Positions 16,451 to 24,844 of a DNA stretch of 64,000 nucleotides are shown piece by piece. A program made the position numbers and the translations under genes. Each line of letters starts with the position of its first letter. Within the stretch, counting starts at the first letter, position 1. The DNA is taken from NCBI RefSeq assembly GCF_001277255.1, contig NZ_CP012264.1:4092001-4156000 (forward strand). Direction: 5' to 3'. Origin of the DNA: Cronobacter condimenti 1330 (GTDB lineage: Bacteria; Pseudomonadota; Gammaproteobacteria; Enterobacterales; Enterobacteriaceae). Under the pieces are notes generated by a model. The model searched no databases and had not been told where the DNA came from. It saw only the letters and a program-made list of their open reading frames with translations.

Positions 16451-16476
16451 GGTGGGTGGCGTTGCGCTTACCCACC
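16451..16476. repeat. Short extragenic palindrome, copy 3
   Basis: GGTGGGT (16,451-16,457) and ACCCACC (16,470-16,476) form a perfect 7-bp inverted repeat just after zntA. It is nearly the same element as copy 1 after panZ. Confidence 0.6.
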
Positions 16477-16503
16477 GGACTAAACCCATCGAGAGTATCC
16501 GTT

Positions 16504-16530
16504 GAGCGGGTAAGGCAGCCTTACCCGCTC
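16504..16530. terminator. 12-bp stem hairpin between zntA and the TRAP operon
   Basis: GAGCGGGTAAGG and CCTTACCCGCTC pair perfectly across a 3-base loop between two convergent transcription units. No long T-run follows, but stability is high; it likely ends the TRAP operon and possibly zntA. Confidence 0.7.
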
Positions 16531-16534
16531 ACTC

Positions 16535-17821
16535 TTACATCATCCCCAGCACGCGCGGCAACCAGAGCGAAATCGCCGGAATATAGGTCACTATCAACAG
16601 CACAATCACCAGCACGCTATAAAACGGCAGCATGGCGCGCACCACGCTTTCGATATTCTGCTTGCTCACTGCGCTTGCGACAAACAGCACCGAACCCACC
16701 GGCGGCGTAATCAGCCCGATCCCGAGGTTCACCATCATGATCATCCCGAAATGCACGGGATCGATGCCAAGCTGGTTGGTCACCGGCAGCAGTACCGGCG
16801 TCAGGATCAAAATGATCGGCGCCATGTCCATCAGCGTGCCGATAATCAGCAGCATGATATTGAGATAAATCAGAATGACGTATTTGTTATCCGAAAGCGT
16901 CGTGAAGAACTCGGTGATGCGCGTCGGCAACTGCATGTAAGTCATCACCGCGCCGAATGCTGCCGCAAAGCCGATGAGGATCATCACAATCGTTACCGTT
17001 TTCACGGTGCGGAACATCAGCTTCGGCAGCTCGTTCCATTTGTAATCACGATAGATAAACATCGTCACGAAGAACGCCCACAGGCACGCCACCGCAGCGG
17101 ATTCCGTGGCGGTGAATACGCCGGTCAGAATACCGCCCAGGATAATGACTACCGTCATCAGCCCCCACAGCGCATCGACAAAAATCTTCACCGCCTGCTT
17201 AAACGGGATGCGCTCACCCTTTGGATAGCCGCGACGCCGCGCAAAAACAATGCAAAGCGTCATCAGGCTTAGCCCCAGCAGCAGCCCAGGTAAGACGCCT
17301 GCGACAAACAGCGTGGCTATCGACACCGTCCCCCCCGCCGCCAGCGAGTAGATGACCGAGTTATGGCTGGGCGGGATAAGGATCGCCTGCACCGAACCGC
17401 TTGCCGTCACCGCCGCCGCGTATTCGCGCGGGTAGCCCTTCTTTTCCATCTCCGGGATCATCACGCTGCCGATAGAGGCGGTATCCGCCACCGATGAGCC
17501 GGAAATCGCGCCGAAAAACGTCGAGGCGACGATATTCACCAGCGACAGCCCGCCGCGAATAAAGCCCACAAACAGATAGGCGAAGTTCACCAGCCGTCGG
17601 GCGATGCCGCCTTCGGCCATAATCGCGCCCGCCAGGATAAAAAACGGGATCGCCAGCAGCGTAAATTTATTCACGCCGCTGGTTATCTGGATCATTAACG
17701 CCTCCAGCGGCAGGTCAATCCAGAGCGCGCCGACAACGGCGCTCAGGCCCACCGCAAACGCGACCGGCATCCCCAGCGCCAGCAAAACCGCCAGCGTGGC
17801 AAGTAAAATAAAAGCGTCCAT
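16535..17821 (-). CDS. TRAP transporter large permease, DctM family
   Basis: This 428-residue inner-membrane protein with about twelve helices carries TRAP large-subunit landmarks: PFFILAGAIMAEGGIARRLVNFA, FFGAISGSSVADTASIGSVMIPEM, ILIPPSHNSVIYSLAAGG and GLITPPVGSVLFV. It forms the sodium-coupled channel that accepts substrate from the DctP-type binding protein. It is the last gene of a dctP-dctQ-dctM operon; 11 bp separate it from the small permease. E. coli K-12 has nothing between zntA and tusA, so this operon is an insertion relative to that genome. Confidence 0.93.
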   Translation of the reverse strand: MDAFILLATLAVLLALGMPVAFAVGLSAVVGALWIDLPLEALMIQITSGVNKFTLLAIPFFILAGAIMAEGGIARRLVNFAYLFVGFIRGGLSLVNIVASTFFGAISGSSVADTASIGSVMIPEMEKKGYPREYAAAVTASGSVQAILIPPSHNSVIYSLAAGGTVSIATLFVAGVLPGLLLGLSLMTLCIVFARRRGYPKGERIPFKQAVKIFVDALWGLMTVVIILGGILTGVFTATESAAVACLWAFFVTMFIYRDYKWNELPKLMFRTVKTVTIVMILIGFAAAFGAVMTYMQLPTRITEFFTTLSDNKYVILIYLNIMLLIIGTLMDMAPIILILTPVLLPVTNQLGIDPVHFGMIMMVNLGIGLITPPVGSVLFVASAVSKQNIESVVRAMLPFYSVLVIVLLIVTYIPAISLWLPRVLGMM

Positions 17822-17832
17822 GGTGTTCCCCG

Positions 17833-18342
17833 TCAGCTATGGTTGCCAATCAGCACTACCGGACGGTTCTCCTGAGAACCAAACAGCAGCCGTTCAATCA
17901 CGAACAGAATCATTACCGCCGAGCCGATGGGCAGCGGCAGATAGGTTTCTCCAGAGGTCATTACCGGGAATTCCGCGACGGGCTGCTCCCACAGCTCCAT
18001 GCATAGCAGAGCGCTGTAGTAAAACATCACCAGCGAAATCAACAGCATCAGCAGATCAACAATGCGCGCGCAAACGCGTTGTGCGAAGGCAGGCAGGCGA
18101 TCGGTAAGCATATTTACCGCGATGTGCGAGCCTGCGCGGTAGCCCACCGCCGCCCCGATGAAAGTAAACGTCACCATGCAGATAATCGCGACCGGCTCAG
18201 GCCAGGATTCACCACGGTTGAGCACATAGCGTGAGAAAATGCCAATGGGGATCACGGTCGTCATAATCAGCAACGCAAACCCGGCCACCATCATGGAGAG
18301 CAGGTACAGGCGATCCATCCAGACCACAAAGAATCGGGACAT
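17833..18342 (-). CDS. TRAP transporter small permease, DctQ family
   Basis: The 169-residue protein has four membrane helices, including the DctQ-typical FSRYVLNRGESWPEPVAIICMVTFTFIGAAVGYRAGSHIAV region. It pairs with the large permease and is needed for transport. The ATG at 18,342 has GGAG five bases upstream; an in-frame codon 11 residues earlier lacks a ribosome site. It starts 48 bp after the binding-protein gene. Confidence 0.9.
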   Translation of the reverse strand: MSRFFVVWMDRLYLLSMMVAGFALLIMTTVIPIGIFSRYVLNRGESWPEPVAIICMVTFTFIGAAVGYRAGSHIAVNMLTDRLPAFAQRVCARIVDLLMLLISLVMFYYSALLCMELWEQPVAEFPVMTSGETYLPLPIGSAVMILFVIERLLFGSQENRPVVLIGNHS

Positions 18343-18390
18343 AAACACTCCGCAGAGGATAAGGCGCCGGGACAAGCCCGGCGCGAGGGA

Positions 18391-19374
18391 TCATTTGACG
18401 TCAGCGATCGCTTTCATCAGTTCCTGATGTTTCGCGCCGTACTGCTCGCGCACCGGTTCCGTGGCTTTGACGAAATAGGCTTTATCAATCTCATGGAACT
18501 GCACGCCGCCGGCTTTCATTTTGTCCAGCGCCTGCTTGTTATAGGCGTTCCAGAGTTCGCGTTGTTCCATCTGCGCTTCGTGGGCAAGCGTCAGGATTTT
18601 CTGCTGTTGTTCAGGTTTGAGTTTGTCCCACTTCACTTTCGAGTAAAGGAGCATTTCGGGGATGATAAAGTGGCCGCTCAGGGTGTAGTTTTTCGCAACC
18701 GGCATGTAGTTATGGGCGATATAGGTCGGCGGGTTGTTTTCCGCGCCGTCAATCACACCCGTTTGCAGACCGCTGTAGACCTCGCTCACGCCCATCGCAA
18801 CCGCGTTCGCGCCCATGGCTTTTAGCGTCCCGATCGCGACAGGACTGCCCTGCACGCGGATTTTCATACCCTGTAAATCTTCTGGCTTAATGACGGGATT
18901 TTTAGTGATTAAGTTGCGGGTGCCGGAATCCATCCAGCCTAAAAAGACCAGCCGTGATTTCGGGTTTTTGGTGAGGTTATCGCCAATCTGTTTACCGATA
19001 TCGCCATCAATGACCTTGTGCATATGGTCTTCATCGCGAAAGACATACGGCAGCGTAAAGACCTCAATCTCCGGCAAAATGGCCGCGACGGGTGCCATTG
19101 AGACGCGAATGATATCGATAGCGCCCATCTGCGCCTGCTCGATCATCTGCTTCTCATCGCCCAGCACGCCGCCCGGAAACACTTTGATTTCCAGGTCGCC
19201 ATTGGTTTGTTGTTTTAGCTTTTCACCCATGTTTTGCACGGCGACGACGTTCGGATATCCCTGGGGGTGAACATCAGCCGCTTTAATCACTTGCGCGTGA
19301 AGAGCGGGCGCAAACAGCAGTGACGCGGTGGACAGGCAAAAACCGGCAAGCGCCGGCATAAATCGCTTTTTCAT
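18391..19374 (-). CDS. TRAP transporter substrate-binding protein, DctP family (probable hexuronate type)
   Basis: The 327-residue preprotein has a signal peptide cleaved near residue 27 (ALHA then QVIKAADVHPQGYP). DctP features include FPGGVLGDEKQMIEQAQMG, GMKIRVQGSP with the carboxylate-clamping Arg at 173, and EVYSGLQTGVIDGAENNPPTYIAHNY. The ADVHP start and DGAENN motif are shared with TRAP binding proteins that take sugar acids such as glucuronate and galacturonate, as I recall the family. A KdgR-like operator lies just upstream. Substrate is therefore inferred to be a hexuronate or ketodeoxygluconate-type acid, delivered to the DctQM permease; this is not proven. Confidence 0.9.
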   Translation of the reverse strand: MKKRFMPALAGFCLSTASLLFAPALHAQVIKAADVHPQGYPNVVAVQNMGEKLKQQTNGDLEIKVFPGGVLGDEKQMIEQAQMGAIDIIRVSMAPVAAILPEIEVFTLPYVFRDEDHMHKVIDGDIGKQIGDNLTKNPKSRLVFLGWMDSGTRNLITKNPVIKPEDLQGMKIRVQGSPVAIGTLKAMGANAVAMGVSEVYSGLQTGVIDGAENNPPTYIAHNYMPVAKNYTLSGHFIIPEMLLYSKVKWDKLKPEQQQKILTLAHEAQMEQRELWNAYNKQALDKMKAGGVQFHEIDKAYFVKATEPVREQYGAKHQELMKAIADVK

Positions 19375-19758
19375 CGGGTCGCTCCAGAAGGTATAGACAG
19401 GCTAGTTATAAAACGGTGTTTTGATTTGACGGTTATAAATTAGCCGACGCCTTGCCATGCCGGGGTGAAGCGCCTCACAAAAGCAACAACTCTGAAACGA
19501 AGGTTTAAAAAGAATGTGACGCAGGTTCAGAAAGCTGCGTTGTGGCGCGCTGCCGCCATGCCACTTTTATAAATCGTTAAGCGATGACAGCGACGATTGG
19601 CTGTTCTGGCATGTCAACGCGGTGAGCGAAGAAGATAACGCATCTCACAGCCTGCTCAGGCTAACAAACCGTTGAAATGAGATGCGAAACGAGGCGAGGA
19701 AAAGGGCAAAGACGAAACGCGGTGGCAGGATTCGGTGGTCGTCTGAGGTACGATACCT
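19375..19758. other. Long intergenic region between TRAP operon and tusA
   Basis: This 384-bp gap has no open frame worth calling. It holds the KdgR-like box at 19,410 and, further right, nested inverted repeats: GCATCTCA (19,640-19,647) with TGAGATGC (19,678-19,685) enclosing AGCCTG/CAGGCT (19,649-19,662). The nested hairpins could belong to a small RNA or to a tusA terminator. I see no family match. Confidence 0.4.
19410..19422 (-). promoter_or_regulatory. KdgR-like operator upstream of the TRAP operon
   Basis: AAAAC-ACC-GTTTT (read on the minus strand) is a 5-3-5 inverted repeat fitting the KdgR consensus core GAAAC-N3-GTTTC. It lies 36 bp before the dctP start, near a TATAAC element that could be the -10 box. 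The kdgK operator at 47,900 shares the 12-base string AACACCGTTTTA. Confidence 0.6.
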
Positions 19759-20001
19759 TTATCCCTTACGCAGCAAGTAGCGATACGGCACCGTGTCGGT
19801 GTGCGAGGCCACAAGTTCATGCTCCATAAACCGGCAGAAGCCAGGAATATCGCGCGTGGTCGCCGGATCGTCGGCCACGATCAAAAGCGTTTCGCCAGAC
19901 TGCATATGGCGCACGGTTTTACGCACCATCATCACTGGCTCAGGGCAGCGCAGCCCGAGGGCGTCAAGGGTGTGGTCTGGGTTGGCGAACAGATCGGTCA
20001 T
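19759..20001 (-). CDS. tusA: TusA, sulfur-carrier protein for tRNA 2-thiouridine
   Basis: This 80-residue protein contains ALGLRCPEPVMMVRKTVR, where the Cys of the CPxP motif (residue 19) receives persulfide sulfur from IscS. TusA passes it to TusBCD and on to MnmA for 2-thiolation of tRNA wobble uridine, and supports molybdenum cofactor synthesis. It is near identical to E. coli TusA (SirA/YhhP). It is divergent from yhhQ. Confidence 0.96.
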   Translation of the reverse strand: MTDLFANPDHTLDALGLRCPEPVMMVRKTVRHMQSGETLLIVADDPATTRDIPGFCRFMEHELVASHTDTVPYRYLLRKG

Positions 20002-20169
20002 GCTTTTCTCGGTGTAGTAAAAAAACCGCCTTAGTTTACCCCCCGATTTGCACGACGCAACTTATGTGAACGATTGCGTTAAAATTAACCATTGCATTGA
20101 CGAAACAAAGCAGTATCATGCGGCGGCTTTTGCGCAAACGCGCTGCGTCTGCCTTAGCATGAAGATGAA

Positions 20170-20200
20170 CTGGGTTCCCTCACCCCAACTAACAAAAAGG
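20170..20200 (+). promoter_or_regulatory. preQ1-I-type riboswitch controlling yhhQ translation
   Basis: The 31-nt leader segment starts CTGGGTTCCCTCACCCCA and continues ACTAACAAAAAGG. It mirrors the compact preQ1-I aptamer: a TGGG/CCCA stem, a C-rich loop, the conserved CTAACAAAA-type A-rich strand and a 3' AAGG. The AGG can pair with CCT in the loop to close the H-type pseudoknot, and the same AAGG is the ribosome-binding site seven bases before the yhhQ ATG. Ligand binding would hide it and block translation. The architecture matches the Thermoanaerobacter tengcongensis translational switch very closely. Confidence 0.85.
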
Positions 20201-20207
20201 TCACATT

Positions 20208-20873
20208 ATGACGCCCTTTACTTCTGGTCAGCGCCGCCATGCGCTCGTCTGGCTTTCGTTGTTTCATTTGCTGGTGATCACCTCCAGCAACTATCTGGTC
20301 CAGCTGCCGGTCTCCATTTTTGGTTTTCACACCACGTGGGGCGCGTTTAGCTTTCCGTTTATTTTCCTCGCCACCGATCTGACTGTGCGTATTTTCGGCG
20401 CGCCACTGGCCCGACGGATTATTTTCGCCGTGATGGTGCCTGCGCTGCTGGTCTCCTACGTCATTTCCTCGCTGTTTTACATGGGCAGCTGGCAAGGGGC
20501 CGGCGCGCTGACGCATTTCAACCTCTTTGTCGCGCGCATCGCGACCGCGAGCTTTATGGCGTATGCGCTGGGGCAAATTCTCGACGTGCATGTGTTTAAT
20601 CGTCTGCGTCAGAGCCCGCGCTGGTGGCTCGCGCCCGGCGCGTCGCTGCTGCTCGGTAACGTCAGCGATACGCTGTCATTTTTCTTTATCGCATTCTGGC
20701 GTAGCCCGGATCCGTTCATGGCTGAACACTGGATGGAAATCGCGATGGTGGACTACGCCTTCAAGGTGCTCATCAGCCTTATTTTCTTCCTGCCGATGTA
20801 CGGCGTGCTGCTGAATATGCTGTTGAAAAAGCTGGCGGATAAATCCGATTTCCGCGTGCTGCAGCGCGGGTAA
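20208..20873 (+). CDS. yhhQ: YhhQ, queuosine-precursor (preQ0/preQ1) transporter
   Basis: The 221-residue inner-membrane protein of the VUT/QPTR family has about six helices. It has WLSLFHLLVITSSNYLVQLPV, TTWGAFSFPFIFLATDLTVRIFG and LGQILDVHVFNRLR, and is almost identical to E. coli YhhQ, which salvages preQ0 and preQ1 for queuosine in tRNA. A preQ1-type riboswitch overlaps its ribosome site, which agrees with the assigned substrate. Confidence 0.95.
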   Translation: MTPFTSGQRRHALVWLSLFHLLVITSSNYLVQLPVSIFGFHTTWGAFSFPFIFLATDLTVRIFGAPLARRIIFAVMVPALLVSYVISSLFYMGSWQGAGALTHFNLFVARIATASFMAYALGQILDVHVFNRLRQSPRWWLAPGASLLLGNVSDTLSFFFIAFWRSPDPFMAEHWMEIAMVDYAFKVLISLIFFLPMYGVLLNMLLKKLADKSDFRVLQRG

Positions 20874-20946
20874 AGGTACACCGAATTTCTTGTGTTAAGA
20901 TGCAGGGATGGGTCGTGATGACCGTTTCTTGTAAAGGAAGAAGTGA

Positions 20947-21504
20947 ATGCGCAATCTGGTGAAATATGTCGGTATTGGCCTGCTGGTAATGGGGCTTGCC
21001 GCCTGCGACAACAAAGAAAGCAACGCGCCAGCCAGCGGCGGCGCCTCACAGAGCGAAGCCGCCGGTCAGCCGGTCAGCCTGCTGGACGGTAAACTGAGCT
21101 TCTCTCTGCCCGCCGATATGACCGATCAGAGCGGCAAAGTGGGAACACAAGCGAACAACATGCACGTCTATTCTGACGCCACTGGCCAGAAAGCGGTTAT
21201 CGTGATTGTTGGCCAGAAAAGCCAGGAGTCGCTGGACGTACTGGCGAAGCGTCTTGAAGATCAGCAGCGCGCCCGTGACCCGCAGCTACAGGTTGTTACC
21301 AACAAAACTATTGAAATCAAAGGCCAGAAGATGCAACAGCTCGACACCATCATCTCTGCGAAAGGCCAGACGGCTTACTCCTCTGTGGTGCTCGGCAATG
21401 TTGATGATCAGCTGCTGACAATGCAAATCACGCTGCCGGCGGATAACCAGCAGCAGGCGCAAAGCACCGCAGAAAACATCATTAACACGATTGTTGTGAA
21501 GTAA
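20947..21504 (+). CDS. dcrB: DcrB, lipoprotein
   Basis: The 185-residue preprotein begins with a lipoprotein signal ending LVMGLAAC, with the lipidated cysteine at residue 20. A mature domain rich in beta strands (GQPVSLLDGKLSFSLPADMTD, QLDTIISAKGQTAYSSVVLGNVD) matches E. coli DcrB, needed for phage C1 and C6 adsorption and reported to affect envelope lipoprotein maturation. It is downstream of yhhQ, as in E. coli. Confidence 0.94.
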   Translation: MRNLVKYVGIGLLVMGLAACDNKESNAPASGGASQSEAAGQPVSLLDGKLSFSLPADMTDQSGKVGTQANNMHVYSDATGQKAVIVIVGQKSQESLDVLAKRLEDQQRARDPQLQVVTNKTIEIKGQKMQQLDTIISAKGQTAYSSVVLGNVDDQLLTMQITLPADNQQQAQSTAENIINTIVVK

Positions 21505-21529
21505 TCTGCGCGCAAAGCGTGACGCCGCT

Positions 21530-21562
21530 ACGGCCTCCCCTTTACGGGGCGGGCCGTTTTTT
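21530..21562. terminator. Terminator at the dcrB/yhhS junction
   Basis: ACGGCC...GGCCGT with inner CCCC/GGGG pairing is followed by a run of seven or eight T on the plus strand, ending dcrB transcription. The T-run overlaps the last codons of convergent yhhS. Confidence 0.85.
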
Positions 21563-22732
21563 TAACTGCACGCTCAGCAAAATGGCAAGCATCACCAGCC
21601 CCGCCGCCGCGAGGTAAATCGCCGGCACGCCCGCCCAGGCCATCAGCACGCCCGCCGCCGGTCCGGTTATCCCGAGCGATAAATCCATAAACAAGGTATA
21701 GGTGGCGAGCGCCGCGCCCTGATTACTCTGCGGTACGGCTTTCACGGCCACCACGCCAAGCGCCGGGAACACCAGCGAAAAGCCTGCGCCCGCGAGGAAC
21801 GTCCCCGCTTTCGCCATCCACGGATCGACCGCCAGCCCAACCATCAACAGCCCAATCGTTTCCACCACGCCGCAGATAAGCGTCACGTTAATACCGCCCA
21901 GCCGGTTAATCGCATTCGGAAACAAAAGCCGCGTGCCGACGAACGCGCCGCTAAAAAGCGTGAGTGCGAAGGCTGCGCCGTCCCAGCCTTTCGCCTGATA
22001 GAAGAGCGTAATAAACGTGGCAATAACACCAAAACCGGAGGTGGTGAGCGCCAGCGCCATCCCGAACGGCCAGACTTTACCCAGTACCGCACGAAACGGC
22101 AGCGGCTTGCCTTTACTGGCTTTCACCGCCGGACGCGGCAGCGCTAACACAATGCCAAGCAGCGCGACGCCCATAATGACGCCAGCCACCAGCGGCAACC
22201 CGCCCAGCCGGTAGAACAACGCGCCGAGCGGCGCCCCAACGGCCATCGCACCGTAAGTGACGACGCCGTTCCAGGAGATAACTTTACCGATATGCGCCGA
22301 ACCGACCACGCCAACGCCCCAGAGCGTCGAACCGGTGCCTGCGCAGCTCTGGCCAAAGCCCAGCACCACGCGTCCCAGACACAACAGCGCCAGCGACACC
22401 AGCGGCCAGCCGCCGCCCCACCACGCCAGAAAGTAACTCGCGCCGCTCAGCAGGCAGCCAAACATCCCGACAATAACGACCGTTTTAGGGCCCCACACAT
22501 CGGCGTAACGCCCGGCATGAGGACGACTTATCAGTGTGGCGATGTATTGCAGGCTAATAACCAACCCTGCCCAGAAGGGGCTAAACCCCATCACATCATG
22601 GACATAGCCTGGCAGCACGGCCAGCGGCAGGCCAATGGTCAGAAAGGTGGCGAAGTTAAAGATAACGATGGAGACGATTTTCAAATTCAGCCGTAAGCCG
22701 CTTAATGCGGGTTCGGCGCAGACATCCGGCAT
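21542..22732 (-). CDS. yhhS: YhhS, major facilitator superfamily transporter
   Basis: This 396-residue protein has twelve helices and MFS loop motifs (RPHAGRYADVWGPK between helices 2 and 3). It closely follows E. coli YhhS (LRLNLKIVSIVIFNFATFLTIGLPLAVLPGYVHDVMGFSPFWAGLVISLQ). The tail is slightly shorter than in E. coli (405). YhhS has been linked to arabinose and glyphosate efflux in E. coli; the natural substrate is uncertain. It is divergent from yhhT. Confidence 0.93.
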   Translation of the reverse strand: MPDVCAEPALSGLRLNLKIVSIVIFNFATFLTIGLPLAVLPGYVHDVMGFSPFWAGLVISLQYIATLISRPHAGRYADVWGPKTVVIVGMFGCLLSGASYFLAWWGGGWPLVSLALLCLGRVVLGFGQSCAGTGSTLWGVGVVGSAHIGKVISWNGVVTYGAMAVGAPLGALFYRLGGLPLVAGVIMGVALLGIVLALPRPAVKASKGKPLPFRAVLGKVWPFGMALALTTSGFGVIATFITLFYQAKGWDGAAFALTLFSGAFVGTRLLFPNAINRLGGINVTLICGVVETIGLLMVGLAVDPWMAKAGTFLAGAGFSLVFPALGVVAVKAVPQSNQGAALATYTLFMDLSLGITGPAAGVLMAWAGVPAIYLAAAGLVMLAILLSVQLKKRPAP

Positions 22733-22879
22733 GACATTTCACTTTTTCAGCAACAGCGGTAGCGTCAGTATAAACCTGAAATTTCCTTCGACGAAAACCC
22801 CTGGCTTTCAGACTACCTCTCTGCAATGCAATGCCGGTTGCGCACTACACTAAGAAAGCCCTCATAAAAGGAATTGGCT

Positions 22880-23941
22880 ATGATTGGTCCACAACGTCCT
22901 AAACAACAAGAAAAAGTCGGCCTGCACATGCTGCAAAAGCTGGCGGCGCTGGTGATTATTCTCGCCGGGATCCACGCCTCCGCTGAGATGATTGTGCCGC
23001 TGCTGCTGGCGCTGTTTTTCGCTATCGTCCTCAATCCGCTGGTCACCTGGTTTATGCGCCGGGGTTTTCGTCGTCCGCTCGCCATCACTATTGTCGTATT
23101 TGTGATGCTGATTGGCCTGACGCTACTGCTTGGCGTCCTGGCCGCGTCGTTTAATGAATTCATCGCGTTAATGCCCAAATACAATAAGGAACTGACGCGA
23201 AAGGTGCTGTATTTGCAAGAAATGGTGCCGTTTATGCACCTGCATTTGTCACCGGAGCGCATGTTGCAGCGTATGGACTCCGACAAAATGATGACCTTTG
23301 CCACCACGCTCATGACGCAGCTTTCCGGCGCGATGGCGAGCATTGTGCTGCTGGTGATGACGGTTGTTTTCATGCTTTTTGAAGTGCGCCATGTGCCCTA
23401 TAAGCTGCGTTTCGCGCTCTCAAATCCGCAGTTGCATATCGCCGGGCTGCACCGCGCGTTAAAAGGCGTCAGCCACTATCTGGCGCTCAAAACGCTCATC
23501 AGTCTCTGGACGGGCGTGATTATCTGGCTCGGCCTGACGCTGCTCGACATCCAGTTTGCGCTCATGTGGGGCGTGCTTGGTTTCCTGTTGAATTACATTC
23601 CCAATATCGGCGCGGTGCTTTCCGCCATTCCGCCCATGATTCAGGCGCTACTGTTCAACGGGGTTTATGAGGTGTGCATGGTGGGCCTGTTGTTCCTGCT
23701 CGTGCACATGATCCTCGGGAATATTGTCGAACCGCGCATGATGGGCCATCGCCTCGGCATGTCCACTATGGTGGTCTTCCTCTCGCTGCTGTTCTGGGGA
23801 TGGCTGCTGGGGCCGGTGGGCATGTTGCTCTCGGTGCCGCTGACCAGCGTCTGTAAGATCTGGATGGAAACCACCCACGGCGGCAGCAAAATCGCTGTCC
23901 TGCTCGGCCCCGGCCGTCCAAAAACCCGGTTGCCTGGGTAG
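22880..23941 (+). CDS. yhhT: YhhT, AI-2E family membrane transporter
   Basis: This 353-residue inner-membrane protein of the AI-2E (TqsA/PerM) family has about eight helices and the family segments ALFFAIVLNPLVTWFMRRGFRRP, GVSHYLALKTLISLWTGVI, LNYIPNIGAVLSAIPPMIQALL and EPRMMGHRLGMSTMVVFLSLLFWGWLLGPVGMLLSVPLT. It matches E. coli YhhT throughout. The ATG at 22,880 is chosen because AAGGA sits seven bases upstream. Substrate unknown. Confidence 0.94.
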   Translation: MIGPQRPKQQEKVGLHMLQKLAALVIILAGIHASAEMIVPLLLALFFAIVLNPLVTWFMRRGFRRPLAITIVVFVMLIGLTLLLGVLAASFNEFIALMPKYNKELTRKVLYLQEMVPFMHLHLSPERMLQRMDSDKMMTFATTLMTQLSGAMASIVLLVMTVVFMLFEVRHVPYKLRFALSNPQLHIAGLHRALKGVSHYLALKTLISLWTGVIIWLGLTLLDIQFALMWGVLGFLLNYIPNIGAVLSAIPPMIQALLFNGVYEVCMVGLLFLLVHMILGNIVEPRMMGHRLGMSTMVVFLSLLFWGWLLGPVGMLLSVPLTSVCKIWMETTHGGSKIAVLLGPGRPKTRLPG

Positions 23942-23946
23942 CGCTC

Positions 23947-24453
23947 TTACACCACACGGCGCGCGGCGAGATAACGGGCGCGCCAGTAGCGGTTGCTCAG
24001 GCTGGAAATGGTCACGCCTTTTTCTTTCGAGGCGTGGATAAACTGGTCGTCACCGATGTAAACGCCCACATGGCGCTGACGCGGGCCGGTGTTGAAAAAG
24101 ACTAAGTCGCCCGGCTGCAGCGCCGCTTTTCGTACCGCTTTGCCTTCCTGTAGCTGCTCGCCAGTCGTGCGCGGCAGCGCGACGCTCGCCGATTCGGCAA
24201 ACAAATGCTGCATTAACGCTGAACAATCGACGCCGCGATGCGTCGTACCGCCCAGATGGTAGCGGGTACCTTTCCAGCCCGCGTAGCGGTTCAGCAGCGT
24301 GCGTTTTATCCATGGCCGCCGCGACGGGTGGATGAGGCGGTGTGCAACCGGCGCACTGGCATCCGGGGAATGCCGAAGCGGCGGCAGTGCCGCGCTAAAC
24401 GCCTGCGTGGAGAGCAAAAAGGTCAAATAAAACATCATCAGTAAAAAACGCAT
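23947..24453 (-). CDS. Exported NlpC/P60 cell-wall hydrolase
   Basis: The 168-residue preprotein has an N-terminal signal segment (MRFLLMMFYLTFLLSTQAFS, no lipobox cysteine) and an NlpC/P60 domain with catalytic Cys77 (RGVDCSAL), His128 (RHVGVYIG) and His140 (FIHASKEKGV). Such enzymes cut the gamma-D-Glu to meso-DAP link of peptide stems. It resembles E. coli NlpC more than MepS in motif spacing, but NlpC is a lipoprotein and this one seems freely periplasmic. E. coli has acpT and the nik operon at this position. A GTG start three codons upstream is possible; the ATG is preferred on signal-peptide shape. Confidence 0.85.
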   Translation of the reverse strand: MRFLLMMFYLTFLLSTQAFSAALPPLRHSPDASAPVAHRLIHPSRRPWIKRTLLNRYAGWKGTRYHLGGTTHRGVDCSALMQHLFAESASVALPRTTGEQLQEGKAVRKAALQPGDLVFFNTGPRQRHVGVYIGDDQFIHASKEKGVTISSLSNRYWRARYLAARRVV

Positions 24454-24844
24454 CACAATCACTATCGTTGGGTGTAGCCACGCCTTACCTGGCCTGAAGT
24501 GTGTTCCATCGAGGCTTCATCGTACGGGGCGACACGTTAACGACTGGCGATAAACCAGGGTATCAACTCTCGCTACATTCGTTTTTTACTCCGCTTTCAT
24601 TTGACTTTCGCACGCTGGCGTAACCCGTTCATCCCGCAAGGAATAAACGCGATTTTTACGCGCCAGGCCTTTCTTTTTACGGGATTTTTACGCCAGCCCG
24701 CCACGTAAAACGCTAGCCTTTGACCATCGCCCACGCGGCTCTGAAGAAGCGTAACGTATGTTTTCCTTTGCACTGACTCCCTGGTTTAAACACCGCAACC
24801 CGACAGCAGCATCAGATGCTGTCTCCTCCGGTCAGGAACCGATT
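24454..24844. other. Intergenic region upstream of the ligase/GT20 operon
   Basis: This 391-bp gap carries the divergent promoters for the NlpC/P60 gene and the ligase operon. Its main structure is a direct repeat, GATTTTTACG, at 24,651 and 24,683, exactly 32 bp apart. An open frame with an ATG at 24,758 joins the ligase gene in frame, but lacks a good ribosome site and would add 29 residues absent from the family. Confidence 0.5.
24651..24695 (+). repeat. Paired direct repeat GATTTTTACG with an 18-bp distant copy
   Basis: GATTTTTACGCGCCAG (24,651) and GATTTTTACGCCAGCC (24,683) are 32 bp apart. The longer string TACGGGATTTTTACGCCA at 24,678-24,695 recurs exactly at 27,575-27,592 inside the 3' end of the GT20 gene, so the operon is bracketed by an 18-bp direct repeat. 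Confidence 0.65.

Noticed and set aside
19510..19530. TGTGACGCAGGTTCAGA as a CRP site for the TRAP operon
   Set aside because: Only the left half matches; the right half is shifted by one base and poor.
20074..20119. Sigma-70 promoter for yhhQ (TTGCGT or TTGACG with TATCAT)
   Set aside because: No pair of boxes gives an acceptable 16-18 bp spacer.
24758..24844. Upstream start adding 29 residues to the glutamine-synthetase-like ligase
   Set aside because: It lacks a ribosome site, and the extension has no counterpart in PuuA, while the ATG at 24,845 has a good one.
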